Shown here in pieces: positions 44,920 through 54,001 of a stretch of DNA of 64,000 nucleotides (positions within the stretch are counted from its first letter, which is position 1; each line of letters opens with the position of its first letter). The stretch covers positions 393,358 through 457,357 of the forward strand of contig NZ_NFSC01000028.1 in assembly GCF_002157505.1 (NCBI RefSeq), read 5' to 3'. The notes beneath the pieces are model-generated. The model worked only from the letters and a program-made list of their open reading frames with translations, had not been told where the DNA came from and searched no databases. The position numbers were made by a program, and so were the translations under genes. This stretch comes from Arthrobacter agilis (GTDB lineage: Bacteria; Actinomycetota; Actinomycetes; Actinomycetales; Micrococcaceae).

Positions 44920-45638
44920 GCGCGATTCGGGTCCTCGTCGTGGAGGACGATCCCGTGGCTGCGGACGCGCATGCCGAATACGTGCGGCGGCTCGAGGGCT
45001 TCGAACTCGCGGGTGTCGCCAGGAGCGGGGCGGAACTCGCGGCCTTCCTGCACCTGGCCGGCGAGGGGACGGGCCAGGCGGAGGCCGCCGTCGACCTCAT
45101 GCTGCTGGACATGAACCTGCCGGACGCGCACGGCCTGGACATCATCCGCCGGGTGCGGGGGCTGGGCCTGCCGCTGGACATCATTGCGATCACCGCGGTG
45201 CGTGACCTGCATGTGGTGCGCTCGGCCATCTCGTCCGGCATCGTGCAGTACCTCATCAAGCCCTTCACCTACTCCGCGTTCCGGGAGAAGCTCGACGCCT
45301 ACCGCGAGTTCCGCCAGAACCTGGTGGAACAGGCGTCCGCCACGACGCAGGCCGAGGTGGACCAGGCCTTCGCCTCGCTCCGGCCTGTCACGGCGGCCAC
45401 GCTTCCCAAGGGCCTCTCGGCCGAGACCCTGCGGGCGGTCTCGCGCCTGCTGAAGGAACTCCGGGTACCGACGTCGGCCATCGAGGTGTCGGAGGCCCTG
45501 TCCATGTCCAGGGTCACCGCGCGGCGTTACCTGGAGTACCTGGCGGACCAGCAGTCCGTCCTCCGGACCCCCCGCTACGGCACGCGGGGACGCCCCGAGT
45601 TCGAGTACAGCTGGGCGCGGACCAGCACGGAGGGTTGA
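44916..45638 (+). CDS. CitB/DcuR-type response regulator
   Basis: A 240-aa DNA-binding response regulator. The receiver domain has EDD at 10-12, phospho-acceptor Asp65 in LLLDMNLPD and Lys115 in YLIKPF. The output domain (about 160-235) is an HTH with SAIEVSEALSMSRVTARRYLEYL, typical of CitB/DcuR. Translation is coupled to the sensor through an ATGA overlap. Its target is probably the divergent dctA, by analogy with dicarboxylate systems in Bacillus and E. coli. Confidence 0.92.
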   Translation: MSAIRVLVVEDDPVAADAHAEYVRRLEGFELAGVARSGAELAAFLHLAGEGTGQAEAAVDLMLLDMNLPDAHGLDIIRRVRGLGLPLDIIAITAVRDLHVVRSAISSGIVQYLIKPFTYSAFREKLDAYREFRQNLVEQASATTQAEVDQAFASLRPVTAATLPKGLSAETLRAVSRLLKELRVPTSAIEVSEALSMSRVTARRYLEYLADQQSVLRTPRYGTRGRPEFEYSWARTSTEG

Positions 45639-45642
45639 CGGG

Positions 45643-45697
45643 CGGCACCAGGAGGCCGGCACCAGGAGGGCGGCACCAGGAGGGCGGCACCAGGGAC
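45643..45697. repeat. 14-bp tandem repeat (about 3.9 copies)
   Basis: The unit cggcaccaggaggg is repeated between the converging response regulator and prpE genes, directly after the regulator stop. The last copy contributes to a hairpin. Confidence 0.85.
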
Positions 45698-45706
45698 GGT
45701 GGTGCC
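45686..45706. terminator. Weak hairpin between converging regulator and prpE genes
   Basis: A 7-bp perfect stem (ggcacca / tggtgcc) with a 7-base loop, formed partly by the last tandem-repeat copy. Its position between convergent genes suggests termination; the strength is doubtful. Confidence 0.35.
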
Positions 45707-45742
45707 CAGAAGGGTCGAGGCAGGAGCGTCACGGCAGGAGCT

Positions 45743-47686
45743 TCACTCCGGCGGTGGTCGCAGCAGTGGTTCCAGCGCCTCCAGGACAGCGGGGTCCTCG
45801 ATGGTCGAGGGCACGACGTAGGCCTCTCCCGCCGCCATCTGCCGCATGGTCTTCCGCAGGATCTTGCCCGATCTGGTCTTGGGCAGTGCCTCGACCACGA
45901 CTGCCGACTTGAAGTCCGCGACCGGGCCGATCGCCGTGCGGACCATCGCCACGAGCTCGGCCTGGAGCGTCACCGGATCGACGGGTGCGCCCGATTTGAG
46001 GACCACGTACCCGCTGGCCCGTTGGCCCTTGAGCGGGTCCTGCAGGCCGAGGACGGCGCATTCGGCGACGGCGGGGTGCTGTGCGATCACCTGCTCGATG
46101 GCTCCCGTAGACAGCCTGTGGCCCGCGACGTTGATGACGTCGTCGGTCCGTCCCATGACGAAGACGTAGCCGTCGGAGTCCACGTACCCGGAGTCACCGC
46201 TCGTGTAGTACCCCTCGAACGAGCTCAGGTAGGAGTCCCGGTACCGGGCGTCACTCCCCCACAGCGTGGTCAGGGTCCCGGGCGGAAGCGGAAGCCGGAG
46301 GGCGATGCTCCCCTCCGTCCCGGCCGGGACCGGGGACCCCTGGTGGTCGAGGACGACGACGTCGAATCCGGGGGACGGTAGCGACGGCGAACCGGCCCGG
46401 AGCGGTACGCCGCCGAGTCCGCGGGGGTTCGCGCAGATCGGCCAGCCGGTCTCCGTCTGCCACCAGTTGTCGACGACAGGCACGCCGAGGACTTCCCCGA
46501 TCCACCCGGACGTCCCCGTGTCGAGCCGCTCGCCCGCAGAGAACAGGGTGGCCAGCGAGGACAGGTCGTGAGCCCGGAGCGCCGTTCCCTCGGGATCCGC
46601 CCGCCGGATGGCGCGCAGGGCGGTCGGTGCGGTGAACAGCACCTTGACGGAGTGCTGTTCGATGAGCCTGCCGAAGACCCCGGCGTCGGGCGTGCCGACC
46701 GGCTTGCCTTCGTACAGGACCGTCGTGGCGCCCGCCAGCAGCGGACCGTAGACGATGTAGGAATGGCCGACCACCCAGCCGACGTCGGACGCCGTGAGCA
46801 TCACATCGCCCGGTCCGATGCCGAAGATCCCCTGCATCGACCATGTGAGTGCGACGGCGTGTCCTCCGTTGTCGCGCACCACCCCCTTGGGAGCGCCCGT
46901 CGTCCCCGAGGTGTAGAGGATGTAGAGCGGGTCGGTGGCCGCGACCTCGACCGGTGGGACGGCGGAGACCGTGGACACGGCGTCGTCCCAGTCGAGCCAG
47001 GAGGTCCCCGGCTCCTGGTAGTCCCGAATGCCGTGCGCGAAGCCCTCGCGCGCCTTGGCGACGACGGGCGTCCCCTCGCTCTCCGCGAGCGCGAGCGCCG
47101 CGCGGACTGCGGGCAGGTACTCGACGCGCCGGCCCGGCTCGAGCCCGCCCGACGCCGTGACGATGGCCGAGGGCCGTGCGTCCCGGATGCGGGCGGCCAG
47201 CTCGGCCGGGGCGAACCCGCCGAAGACCACGGAGTGGACCGCGCCGAGCCGGGCCGCGGCGAGCATGGCCACGACGGCCTCGGGGATCATCGGCAGGTAG
47301 ATGAGTACGCGGTCGCCCTTCCCGACGCCGAGGCCCGCCAGCACACCGGCGAAGACGGCGACCTCGTTCAGGAGCTCGGCGTAGGTGTAGGTCCGGGTGA
47401 CGCCGAGCATCGCCGAGTCGTAGACCAGCGCGGCCTGGCCGCCCCGCCCAGCCTCGACATGACGGTCGAGCGCGTTGTAGCTGGTGTTCAGGGAAGCGTC
47501 GGGAAACCACCGGTAGAAGGGAGCGGAGGAGGCGTCCAGGACGGTCGCCGGGGGCGTCCTCCAGTCGACGGCTCCGGCTGCCTCCAGCCAGAAGGCCTCG
47601 GGGTCGGCCAGGCTCGCAGCATGCAGCCGGCGGTATCGGTCCAGCCCGGAGTTCGCCTGGTCGGCGTCGTATCCTGCAGCAGCCAT
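45743..47686 (-). CDS. prpE: Propionyl-CoA synthetase (PrpE-like; acetyl/propionyl-CoA ligase)
   Basis: AMP-forming ligase of 647 aa in the acetyl-CoA synthetase subfamily. ILYTSGTTGAPKGVVRDNGGH is the adenylation core near residue 262. DNWWQTETGWPI and GYYTSGDSGYVDSDGYVFVMGRTDDVINVAGHRLSTG follow. The C-terminal lysine that is often acetylated lies in KTRSGKILRKT. Context with prpDBC favours propionate as substrate, and the DNGGH block is common to PrpE. The ATG at 47,686 has AAGGG 6 bases upstream. It is divergent from the GntR gene, with operator-like palindromes between them. Confidence 0.85.
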   Translation of the reverse strand: MAAAGYDADQANSGLDRYRRLHAASLADPEAFWLEAAGAVDWRTPPATVLDASSAPFYRWFPDASLNTSYNALDRHVEAGRGGQAALVYDSAMLGVTRTYTYAELLNEVAVFAGVLAGLGVGKGDRVLIYLPMIPEAVVAMLAAARLGAVHSVVFGGFAPAELAARIRDARPSAIVTASGGLEPGRRVEYLPAVRAALALAESEGTPVVAKAREGFAHGIRDYQEPGTSWLDWDDAVSTVSAVPPVEVAATDPLYILYTSGTTGAPKGVVRDNGGHAVALTWSMQGIFGIGPGDVMLTASDVGWVVGHSYIVYGPLLAGATTVLYEGKPVGTPDAGVFGRLIEQHSVKVLFTAPTALRAIRRADPEGTALRAHDLSSLATLFSAGERLDTGTSGWIGEVLGVPVVDNWWQTETGWPICANPRGLGGVPLRAGSPSLPSPGFDVVVLDHQGSPVPAGTEGSIALRLPLPPGTLTTLWGSDARYRDSYLSSFEGYYTSGDSGYVDSDGYVFVMGRTDDVINVAGHRLSTGAIEQVIAQHPAVAECAVLGLQDPLKGQRASGYVVLKSGAPVDPVTLQAELVAMVRTAIGPVADFKSAVVVEALPKTRSGKILRKTMRQMAAGEAYVVPSTIEDPAVLEALEPLLRPPPE

Positions 47687-47746
47687 GATCGCCCTTCGTC
47701 GCGCGTGGGGGAACAGTACCACGGGCACACCGGCCACCGCGGGGAA

Positions 47747-47819
47747 CTGTATACAGAACCGCCAGGGTCGTCCCACGAAATGTGCTTTTCCTTGCTCACA
47801 GCTCCTGCCCTGTATACAT
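47747..47819. promoter_or_regulatory. Paired TGTATACA operators in the prpE-gntR intergenic region
   Basis: Two copies of the palindrome TGTATACA occur: CTGTATACAG at 47,747-47,756 and CTGTATACAT at 47,810-47,819. Their centres are 63 bp apart, close to six helical turns. The right site overlaps a -10-like TACATT (47,815-47,820), which lies 17 bp after TTGCTC (47,792-47,797). That fits repression of the gntR-prp promoter. The left site lies 61 bp before prpE. TGTATACA-type sites are known for FCD-class GntR regulators. Confidence 0.65.
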
Positions 47820-47876
47820 TGGGCGTATCGCGCGTTCCCAGGCGCGGATAGTCGGAAGGAACGGGAGGCGACAAGG

Positions 47877-48548
47877 ATGCGGGCCAGTGATCGCGCCTAT
47901 TCCCTCCTGCGGTCAGACATCGTCGAATGGCGGCTCGCCCCGGGTGACCTGCTCGCGGAAGTCGAACAGTCCGCCCGGCTCGGCGTCTCGAGGACGCCCC
48001 TGCGGGAGGCACTCTCCCGGCTCGTCGCCGAAGGGCTCGCCGCCCCCGCCGGCCGCGGCGTCGTCGTCTCCGCCATCTCCCTCGCCGCCGTGACGGACCT
48101 GTTCGAGGTCCGGCTGCCCCTCGAATGCGCGGCCGTCCGGCTCGCCGCCCATCGGGGCGACCCCGCCCTCTTCACCGCGCTCGCCGAGGAGTTCGCCGCT
48201 GCGGGGAGGCTCATCGAGGACGACGACGGCGGGCAGGACGCGTACTACGCGCTCGTCGCACGGCTGGACCGGGAGATCGACGACGCGGCGCGGAACCCCT
48301 ACCTCCTGCAGGCCCAGAAACCGATCCGCACGCACCTCGCCCGGGTGCGCAGGCTGGCACGGGATAATCCCCGCCGGCTCCTGGCTTCCGCACGTGAGCA
48401 CGAGCAGATCGCCCTCGCCCTGGGTGCGGGAAACGCCGAGCTCGCTGAGGCCTCCATGCGCGTGCACCTCCACAACAGCCTGCAGCACCTCCGCTCCCCG
48501 CTTCCCGGGGACCCCGATCCGCACCACCGAGAGGAACACCATGGTTGA
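47877..48548 (+). CDS. GntR-family (FCD) transcriptional regulator of the prp genes
   Basis: A 223-aa regulator. The winged helix (about 3-70) contains [19 protein letters not shown] and [20 protein letters not shown], typical of GntR. The helical C-terminal FCD domain has [18 protein letters not shown] and histidines ([21 protein letters not shown]) that could bind metal and an acid ligand. The ATG at 47,877 has GGGAGG 8 bases upstream. It overlaps prpD by 8 bp, so it is the first gene of the prp operon. The two palindromes upstream are its likely operators; a propionate-pathway metabolite such as 2-methylcitrate is a plausible ligand, by inference. Confidence 0.88.
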   Translation: MRASDRAYSLLRSDIVEWRLAPGDLLAEVEQSARLGVSRTPLREALSRLVAEGLAAPAGRGVVVSAISLAAVTDLFEVRLPLECAAVRLAAHRGDPALFTALAEEFAAAGRLIEDDDGGQDAYYALVARLDREIDDAARNPYLLQAQKPIRTHLARVRRLARDNPRRLLASAREHEQIALALGAGNAELAEASMRVHLHNSLQHLRSPLPGDPDPHHREEHHG

Positions 48549-50061
48549 GCTCCATCCCGTCCGCGTCCACCGCAGCGAGGAGAACCTCCCCCGAACCGGG
48601 CAGCTCGCCTGGAAGATCGCCGAGGTAGCCGCCGATCCCGTCGAGGTTCCCGCCGACGTGACCGACATGGTGATCAACCGCGTCATCGACAACGCCTCCG
48701 TCGCCATCGCCTCCCTGCACCGGGCCCCCGTCGTCGCCGCACGTGCGCAGGCGACGAGCCACCCGGTCTCCGCACACGGCGCGGGTGCCGCCGTCTTCGG
48801 CGTCGAGTCCCCCGTCTCGGCGGAATGGGCAGCCTGGGCCAACGGTGTCGCCGTGCGCGAGCTCGACTACCACGACACGTTCCTCGCCGCGGACTACTCC
48901 CACCCCGGCGACAACATCCCGCCGATCCTCGCCGCCGCGCAGCACACCGGCGCCTCGGGCCGGGACCTGGTCCGTGCCATCGCCACGGGCTACGAGATCC
49001 AGGTCGACCTCGTGAAGGCGATCTGCCTGCACGAGCACAAGATCGATCACGTCGCTCACCTCGGCCCGTCTGCGGCCGCCGGCATCGGCACCCTCCTCGG
49101 ACTCGACTCCGACGTGATCTTCCACGCCGTCGGGCAGGCGCTGCACACGACGACGGCGACCCGGCAGTCACGCAAGGGCGAGATCTCGACGTGGAAGGCC
49201 CATGCCCCGGCGTTCGCCGGGAAGATGGCCGTCGAGGCGGTGGACCGGGCGATGCGCGGGCAGACCTCCCCCACACCCATCTACGAGGGCGAGGACGGCG
49301 TGATCGCCTGGCTGCTGGACGGCCCCGAGGCGAACTACCAGGTACCCCTTCCGGCGCAGGGCGAGCCGAAGCGCGCCATCCTCGACACGTACACGAAGGA
49401 GCACTCCGCCGAGTACCAGGCCCAGGCCTGGATCGACCTCGCCCGGCGCCTCTCCGGGGCCCACCCGGAGGCCACCCATCCGGACAACGTCGCATCCGTC
49501 GTCATCTCCACCTCGCACCACACCCACTACGTCATCGGCTCCGGTGCGAACGATCCGCAGAAGTACGATCCGGCTGCCTCACGTGAGACGCTCGACCACT
49601 CGATCCCCTACATCTTCACCGTGGCCCTGCAGGACGGCCGCTGGCACCACGAGGACTCCTACGCCCCCGCACGAGCCGCCAGGCCCGATACCGTCGCACT
49701 GTGGCAGAAGGTCACCACCGTGGAGGACCCCGAGTGGACGCGCCGCTACCACTCCCTGGACATCGCCGAGAAGGCCTTCGGCGGCAGCGTGGAGATCACG
49801 CTGACGGACGGCACGGTCATCACGGACGAGATCGCGGTGGCGGACGCCCATCCGCTGGGAGCCCGGCCCTTCGCCCGGGCGGACTACATCGCCAAGCTGC
49901 GGATGCTCGCCGAGGGCATCGTCGAGGACGCGGAACTGGATCGCTTCCTGGCAGCCGTCGAGCAGTTGCCCGACCTTCCGCCAGGATCGCTCGGACAGCT
50001 GAACATCCTCGCCCGACCCGGGTACATCGATGCGGCCGCCGCGCCGCAGGGACTCCTGTAG
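48541..50061 (+). CDS. prpD: 2-methylcitrate dehydratase PrpD (MmgE/PrpD family)
   Basis: Converts 2-methylcitrate to 2-methyl-cis-aconitate in the methylcitrate cycle. It is 506 aa. Recognisable blocks are [30 protein letters not shown] near residue 117, [26 protein letters not shown], and [22 protein letters not shown] at 48,541 follows GAGAGGAAC. The gene overlaps gntR by 8 bp and precedes prpB by 6 bp. No prpF or acnD was seen, so this is the PrpD-type pathway. Confidence 0.93.
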   Translation: MVELHPVRVHRSEENLPRTGQLAWKIAEVAADPVEVPADVTDMVINRVIDNASVAIASLHRAPVVAARAQATSHPVSAHGAGAAVFGVESPVSAEWAAWANGVAVRELDYHDTFLAADYSHPGDNIPPILAAAQHTGASGRDLVRAIATGYEIQVDLVKAICLHEHKIDHVAHLGPSAAAGIGTLLGLDSDVIFHAVGQALHTTTATRQSRKGEISTWKAHAPAFAGKMAVEAVDRAMRGQTSPTPIYEGEDGVIAWLLDGPEANYQVPLPAQGEPKRAILDTYTKEHSAEYQAQAWIDLARRLSGAHPEATHPDNVASVVISTSHHTHYVIGSGANDPQKYDPAASRETLDHSIPYIFTVALQDGRWHHEDSYAPARAARPDTVALWQKVTTVEDPEWTRRYHSLDIAEKAFGGSVEITLTDGTVITDEIAVADAHPLGARPFARADYIAKLRMLAEGIVEDAELDRFLAAVEQLPDLPPGSLGQLNILARPGYIDAAAAPQGLL

Positions 50062-50067
50062 GCCGCC

Positions 50068-50991
50068 GTGCTGTACTCGACCGTGACCCCCGAGCAGAAG
50101 CGCCGTGCACTGCGGGACGGACTGGCGTCCGGACGCCTCCAGCAGTTCCCCGGAGCCTTCAATCCCCTGTCCGCCCGGCTCATCGGAGACAAGGGATTCG
50201 ACGGCGTCTACATCTCCGGCGCCGTCATCGCCGCCGACCTCGGGCTGCCGGACATCGGCCTCACCACACTCACCGAGGTCGCACACCGTGCCGGGCAGAT
50301 CGCCCGCATGACCGACCTGCCGTGCATCGTCGACGCCGACACGGGGTTCGGCGAGCCGATGAACGTCGCCCGCAGCGTGCAGGAACTCGAGAACGCCGGG
50401 CTCGCCGGCTGCCACATCGAGGACCAGTTCAATCCGAAGCGATGCGGGCACCTCGACGGCAAGAACGTCGTCGACCTCGAGACGGCCGTGAAGCGGATCC
50501 GCGCCGCGGCCGACGCCCGCCGTGATCCGAACTTCCTCATCATGGCCCGTACCGACATCCGCGGCACCGACACCCTCGAAGCGGCACAGGATCGTTCCCG
50601 TGCCCTCGTGGAGGCAGGGGCGGACGCCATCTTCCCCGAGGCGATGCGGACCCTGGACGAGTTCCGGGCCATCCGCGCCGCCGTCGACGTACCGGTCCTG
50701 GCCAACATGACGGAGTTCGGCAAGAGCGATCTCTTCACGGTGGACCAGCTGCAGGAGGCGGGCGTGACCATGGTGATCTACCCGGTCACGCTGCTGCGCA
50801 GTGCGATGGGCGCCGCCGAGCGTACGCTGGACTCGATCAGGACCCACGGGACGCAGGAGCCGGCCGTGGAGTCCATGCAGACGCGCAGCCGCCTCTATGA
50901 GCTGGTGGACTACGAGGGGTACAACCGCTTCGACTCCTCGGTCTTCAACTTCGAGGTGCCGGATGGGCGCTCCGGCCGGGGCGATCGTTGA
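50068..50991 (+). CDS. prpB: 2-methylisocitrate lyase
   Basis: Cleaves 2-methylisocitrate into pyruvate and succinate. It is 307 aa, in the isocitrate lyase/PEP mutase superfamily. The metal-binding DAD is at residues 89-91 (VDADTGFGEP). The catalytic loop is KRCGH at 124-128, with HIEDQFNPKRCGHL the full block. MARTDIRGTDTLE follows. It starts with GTG 6 bp after prpD. Products feed the TCA cycle and pyruvate carboxylase. Confidence 0.95.
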   Translation: MLYSTVTPEQKRRALRDGLASGRLQQFPGAFNPLSARLIGDKGFDGVYISGAVIAADLGLPDIGLTTLTEVAHRAGQIARMTDLPCIVDADTGFGEPMNVARSVQELENAGLAGCHIEDQFNPKRCGHLDGKNVVDLETAVKRIRAAADARRDPNFLIMARTDIRGTDTLEAAQDRSRALVEAGADAIFPEAMRTLDEFRAIRAAVDVPVLANMTEFGKSDLFTVDQLQEAGVTMVIYPVTLLRSAMGAAERTLDSIRTHGTQEPAVESMQTRSRLYELVDYEGYNRFDSSVFNFEVPDGRSGRGDR

Positions 50992-51044
50992 CCGCGCCGG
51001 CACGCACACCGGATTCCGCAGGATCATCCCCAGGAGGAGCAGCC

Positions 51045-52190
51045 GTGACAGAACCAGAGATCCACAAGGGGCTCGCAGGGGTCGTGGTGGACTACACCGC
51101 GATCTCGAAGGTCAACCCCGAGACCAATTCACTGCTGTACCGGGGGTACCCCGTGCAGGAGCTGGCCGGGCACCGCGACTTCGAGGACGTCGCCTACCTG
51201 CTGTGGAACGGGGAATTGCCGGACGCCTCCGAGCGACGGCAGTTCGACGCCTTCGAGCGGGCGCACCGCACGCTGCCCGGGCACGTGGTCGCGGCGATCG
51301 ACCTGTTGCCCCTGTCGGCGCACCCCATGGACGTGGCCAGGACCGCCGTGTCCGTCCTGGGGGCGAGCCACCCTCTGGCAGGGGACAACTCGGTCGACGC
51401 GAACAGGGAGAAGGCCGCGGCGCTGTTCGCCGTCTTCCCCGCCGTCGTCGCCTATGACCAGCGCCGGCGGCGCGGCCAGGCCCTCGTGGAGCCCCGCGAC
51501 GACCTCGGGTACTCGGCCAACTTTCTCTGGATGACCTTCGGGGAGGAAGCCCCGGCGGAGGTGGTCCATGCGTTCGACGTCTCCATGGTCCTGTACGCCG
51601 AACACTCGTTCAACGCGTCCACCTTCACGGCGAGGGTCATCACCTCGACGCTCTCCGACCTGCACTCGGCCGTCACGGGTGCCATCGGCGCCCTCAAGGG
51701 TGCGCTGCACGGTGGCGCCAACGAGGCGGTCATGCACACCTTCGAGGAGATCGGCATCCGGGAGGACGAGACCGCCGAGGAGGCCGCAGTCCGCGCAAAG
51801 GCCTGGATGGAGGAGGCCCTGGCATCGAAGAAGAAGGTCATGGGGTTCGGGCACCGCGTCTACAAGAACGGCGACTCCCGGGTCCCGACCATGAAGGCGG
51901 CACTCGACGCCATGATCGGGTACTACGGGCGCAGCGAGATCATCGGGCTGTACTCCGGGCTGGAGACGGCCATGGACGAGGCCAAGGGCATCAAGCCCAA
52001 CCTCGACTACCCTGCCGGCCCCACCTACCACCTGATGGGCTTCGACACGCACATGTTCACGCCGCTCTTCATCGCAGCGCGCATCACCGGCTGGACGGCG
52101 CACATCATGGAGCAGGTGGCGTCGAACTCACTCATCCGCCCCCTGAGCCTCTACAACGGCCCGGACGAGCGGCACGTGGGCGACAGCTGA
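51045..52190 (+). CDS. prpC: 2-methylcitrate synthase / citrate synthase
   Basis: Condenses propionyl-CoA with oxaloacetate to 2-methylcitrate. It is 381 aa. Active-site blocks are GALKGALHGGANEAVM near 217, GFGHRVYKNGDSR near 268, and GFDTHMFTPLFIAARITGWTAHIMEQ near 331. The GTG start at 51,045 is preferred because AGGAGG lies 7 bases upstream; a TTG at 50,988 would overlap prpB by 4 bp but has no ribosome site. It is the last gene of the gntR-prpDBC operon and is followed by a hairpin. Confidence 0.94.
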   Translation: MTEPEIHKGLAGVVVDYTAISKVNPETNSLLYRGYPVQELAGHRDFEDVAYLLWNGELPDASERRQFDAFERAHRTLPGHVVAAIDLLPLSAHPMDVARTAVSVLGASHPLAGDNSVDANREKAAALFAVFPAVVAYDQRRRRGQALVEPRDDLGYSANFLWMTFGEEAPAEVVHAFDVSMVLYAEHSFNASTFTARVITSTLSDLHSAVTGAIGALKGALHGGANEAVMHTFEEIGIREDETAEEAAVRAKAWMEEALASKKKVMGFGHRVYKNGDSRVPTMKAALDAMIGYYGRSEIIGLYSGLETAMDEAKGIKPNLDYPAGPTYHLMGFDTHMFTPLFIAARITGWTAHIMEQVASNSLIRPLSLYNGPDERHVGDS

Positions 52191-52196
52191 GGACCC

Positions 52197-52223
52197 GCAC
52201 CGGCGGCACTGCGCCGCCGGTGC
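52197..52223. terminator. Terminator-like hairpin after prpC
   Basis: A perfect 11-bp stem (gcaccggcggc / gccgccggtgc) with a 5-base loop begins 7 bp after the prpC stop. No T-run. It runs directly into a 9-bp tandem repeat, so alternative pairings are possible. Confidence 0.5.
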
Positions 52224-52284
52224 GGCCGGTGCGGCCGGTGCCGCCGGTGCCGCCGGTGCCGCCGGTGCGGCCGGTGCCGCCGGT
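52217..52284. repeat. 9-bp GC-rich tandem repeat (ccggtgcSg)
   Basis: Seven full units of ccggtgccg or ccggtgcgg plus a partial eighth lie between the converging prpC and Nudix genes, at the right edge of the propionate block. Non-coding, and a likely site of copy-number variation. Confidence 0.88.
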
Positions 52285-52339
52285 CATGGCCTCGTTGCCC
52301 CGGAGCCGGGTCAGCCGGGCCGGGCCAGTCCCCCACAGT

Positions 52340-53044
52340 TCAGTCCACGACGGCACTGGCCACGCCCTCGTTGTCGGAATCCATCACGATGTGCGCGTCG
52401 ATCCGGCGCCCTTCGAGCAGGGCCGGTATCCAGTAGGGCGCGTCCTGCCACATACCGGTCCAGGGGATGCCGTCGACGGCGTACCAGCGCGGTTCGATCT
52501 CCTCGCTGGCTACCGGAGGCTTGCTGCCGGCATCGGCGGTGAAGAGGAACGCCGCCATGTTCCAGGCCGGTTGCGCGGGAAAGGACCACGTGATGCAGCC
52601 GGCGTCGCGCAGCTCGCCTCGCCCCAGCTCGATGCCACTCTCCTCGGCGACCTCACGGACGGCGGCTTCGACGGCGGACTCCCGCCCGTCGATCTTCCCA
52701 CCGAGCGCCACGACCCTGCCGGTGCCGAATCCGGTGCGCTTGAGTCCGAGGAGGACCTCTCTTCCGCCGCCGCGGGACCGGAAGAGGAAGCACAGGACCA
52801 CGCAGCGATACGCGACGCCACCGACGGTCATCCACTCGCCGGGAGGCTCCGGTTCCACGGGCGCGTGCGGCAGAGGCGCGCTCTCAGTCGCGATCTCAGG
52901 CACGGGGTCCGTCCGGGGCGTTGCCTCCCCGCCGGGCACGCGGTCCTTTTCAGGCACGAGCTCGTCTGGCACGGGCTGGATCTCAGATACGGGCGCAGTC
53001 TCAGGCACGGGGTCCTTCCCAGGCACGCGCTGGATCTCAGGCAC
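52340..53044 (-). CDS. MutT-like Nudix hydrolase (8-oxo-dGTPase-like) with N-terminal hexapeptide repeats
   Basis: Probable nucleotide-pool sanitising hydrolase. The Nudix box is exact, G-x5-E-x7-REVAEESGI, in GGKIDGRES...REVAEESGI. The surrounding fold ([28 protein letters not shown], [29 protein letters not shown]) resembles MTH1-type 8-oxo-dGTPases. The first 70 residues are repeats of a V-P-x-x-x-x hexapeptide. The start is uncertain: GTG 53,044 overlaps the xerD stop by 8 bp; ATG 52,831 would give only the 163-residue Nudix domain. Neither has a good ribosome site. The uninterrupted in-frame repeats favour the longer form. It is the last gene of the ten-gene unit. Confidence 0.8.
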   Translation of the reverse strand: MPEIQRVPGKDPVPETAPVSEIQPVPDELVPEKDRVPGGEATPRTDPVPEIATESAPLPHAPVEPEPPGEWMTVGGVAYRCVVLCFLFRSRGGGREVLLGLKRTGFGTGRVVALGGKIDGRESAVEAAVREVAEESGIELGRGELRDAGCITWSFPAQPAWNMAAFLFTADAGSKPPVASEEIEPRWYAVDGIPWTGMWQDAPYWIPALLEGRRIDAHIVMDSDNEGVASAVVD

Positions 53045-53996
53045 GGGCGCGGGGGTGGGCCGCGGCATAGACCTCGCGCAGGGTGTCCGCGGTGACCAGC
53101 GTGTAGACCTGGGTGGTCGTGACCGACGCATGCCCGAGGAGTTCCTGCACCACCCGCACGTCCGCCCCGCCTTCGAGCAGGTGGGTGGCGAAGGAATGCC
53201 GGAGCGTGTGGGGTGAGACCTCGCGCGTCACCCCGGCCCGCTCCGTCGCCGTCTTGAGGATGCTCCATGCACTCTGGCGGCTCAGCCGGCCCCCGCGCGT
53301 ATTGAGGAAGAGGGCGGGGCTGCCCTTGCCTTTCGCGGCGAGGGCCGGACGGCCCTGTACGAGGTATGCGTCGACCGCCCGGGCGGCGAAGGACCCTACC
53401 GGCACGAGCCGCTCCTTCGAGCCCTTGCCCGTGAGGCGGACGACGGCGGGACCCTCGAGCGCGTCGCTGACGGAGACGTCGTCGACATCGAGGCCGACGG
53501 CCTCACTGATCCTCGCGCCGGTGGAGTACAGGAATTCGAGCAGCGCACGGTCGCGCTGCCCGGACGGCGTCCCGACGTCCACGGCCTCCAGGATCCGCAC
53601 CACCTCGGCGACAGGGATCGCCTTCGGCAGGCGCTGGCCCGTCATCGGAGGATGGACATCACGGGCCGGATCGCCGTCGGTGACGCCTTCCAGGGCCCAG
53701 AAACGGTGGAGGCCCCGGACGGCCACGATGGTGCGCGCAGCGGAGCGCGGGCTCAGGCGTGAGAACCCGTCCTCCCCCGACACGACGGCCTGCGCGAAGG
53801 CCGACACGTCATGCCGGGTGATACGGGCGGCATCGTCTGCACCGCGGGACACGAGGAACGACTCGTAGCGCCGGAGGTCGCGCCGATATGCGGCGAGTGT
53901 GTTGGCCGACAGCCCGCGTTCCACCGACATGTGCTGCAGGTAGTCCCGTACGAGGACCGCTACCGGCCCGTCGTCCCCTGCCGCCGGATCCGGCAC
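53037..53996 (-). CDS. xerD: Site-specific tyrosine recombinase XerD
   Basis: Resolves chromosome dimers at dif during division, with XerC. It is 319 aa with the N-terminal SAM-like core-binding domain ([23 protein letters not shown]). The catalytic set is Arg162 (STGARISE), Lys191, His263 and Arg266 ([12 protein letters not shown]), His289 (LGHASVTTT) and Tyr298. The GTG at 53,996 lies 5 bp after the Nudix gene stop; the frame remains open upstream across that gene, which is ignored. Position next to recN and pyrG matches M. tuberculosis xerD (Rv1701c), so it is the housekeeping enzyme, not a phage integrase. Confidence 0.94.
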   Translation of the reverse strand: MPDPAAGDDGPVAVLVRDYLQHMSVERGLSANTLAAYRRDLRRYESFLVSRGADDAARITRHDVSAFAQAVVSGEDGFSRLSPRSAARTIVAVRGLHRFWALEGVTDGDPARDVHPPMTGQRLPKAIPVAEVVRILEAVDVGTPSGQRDRALLEFLYSTGARISEAVGLDVDDVSVSDALEGPAVVRLTGKGSKERLVPVGSFAARAVDAYLVQGRPALAAKGKGSPALFLNTRGGRLSRQSAWSILKTATERAGVTREVSPHTLRHSFATHLLEGGADVRVVQELLGHASVTTTQVYTLVTADTLREVYAAAHPRARA

Positions 53997-54001
53997 GGTC
54001 G

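Noticed and set aside
53037..53996. Tyrosine recombinase as a phage or island integrase beside the propionate block
   Set aside because: Its length, motifs and neighbours (recN, pyrG, Nudix) match the housekeeping XerD position in other actinobacteria.
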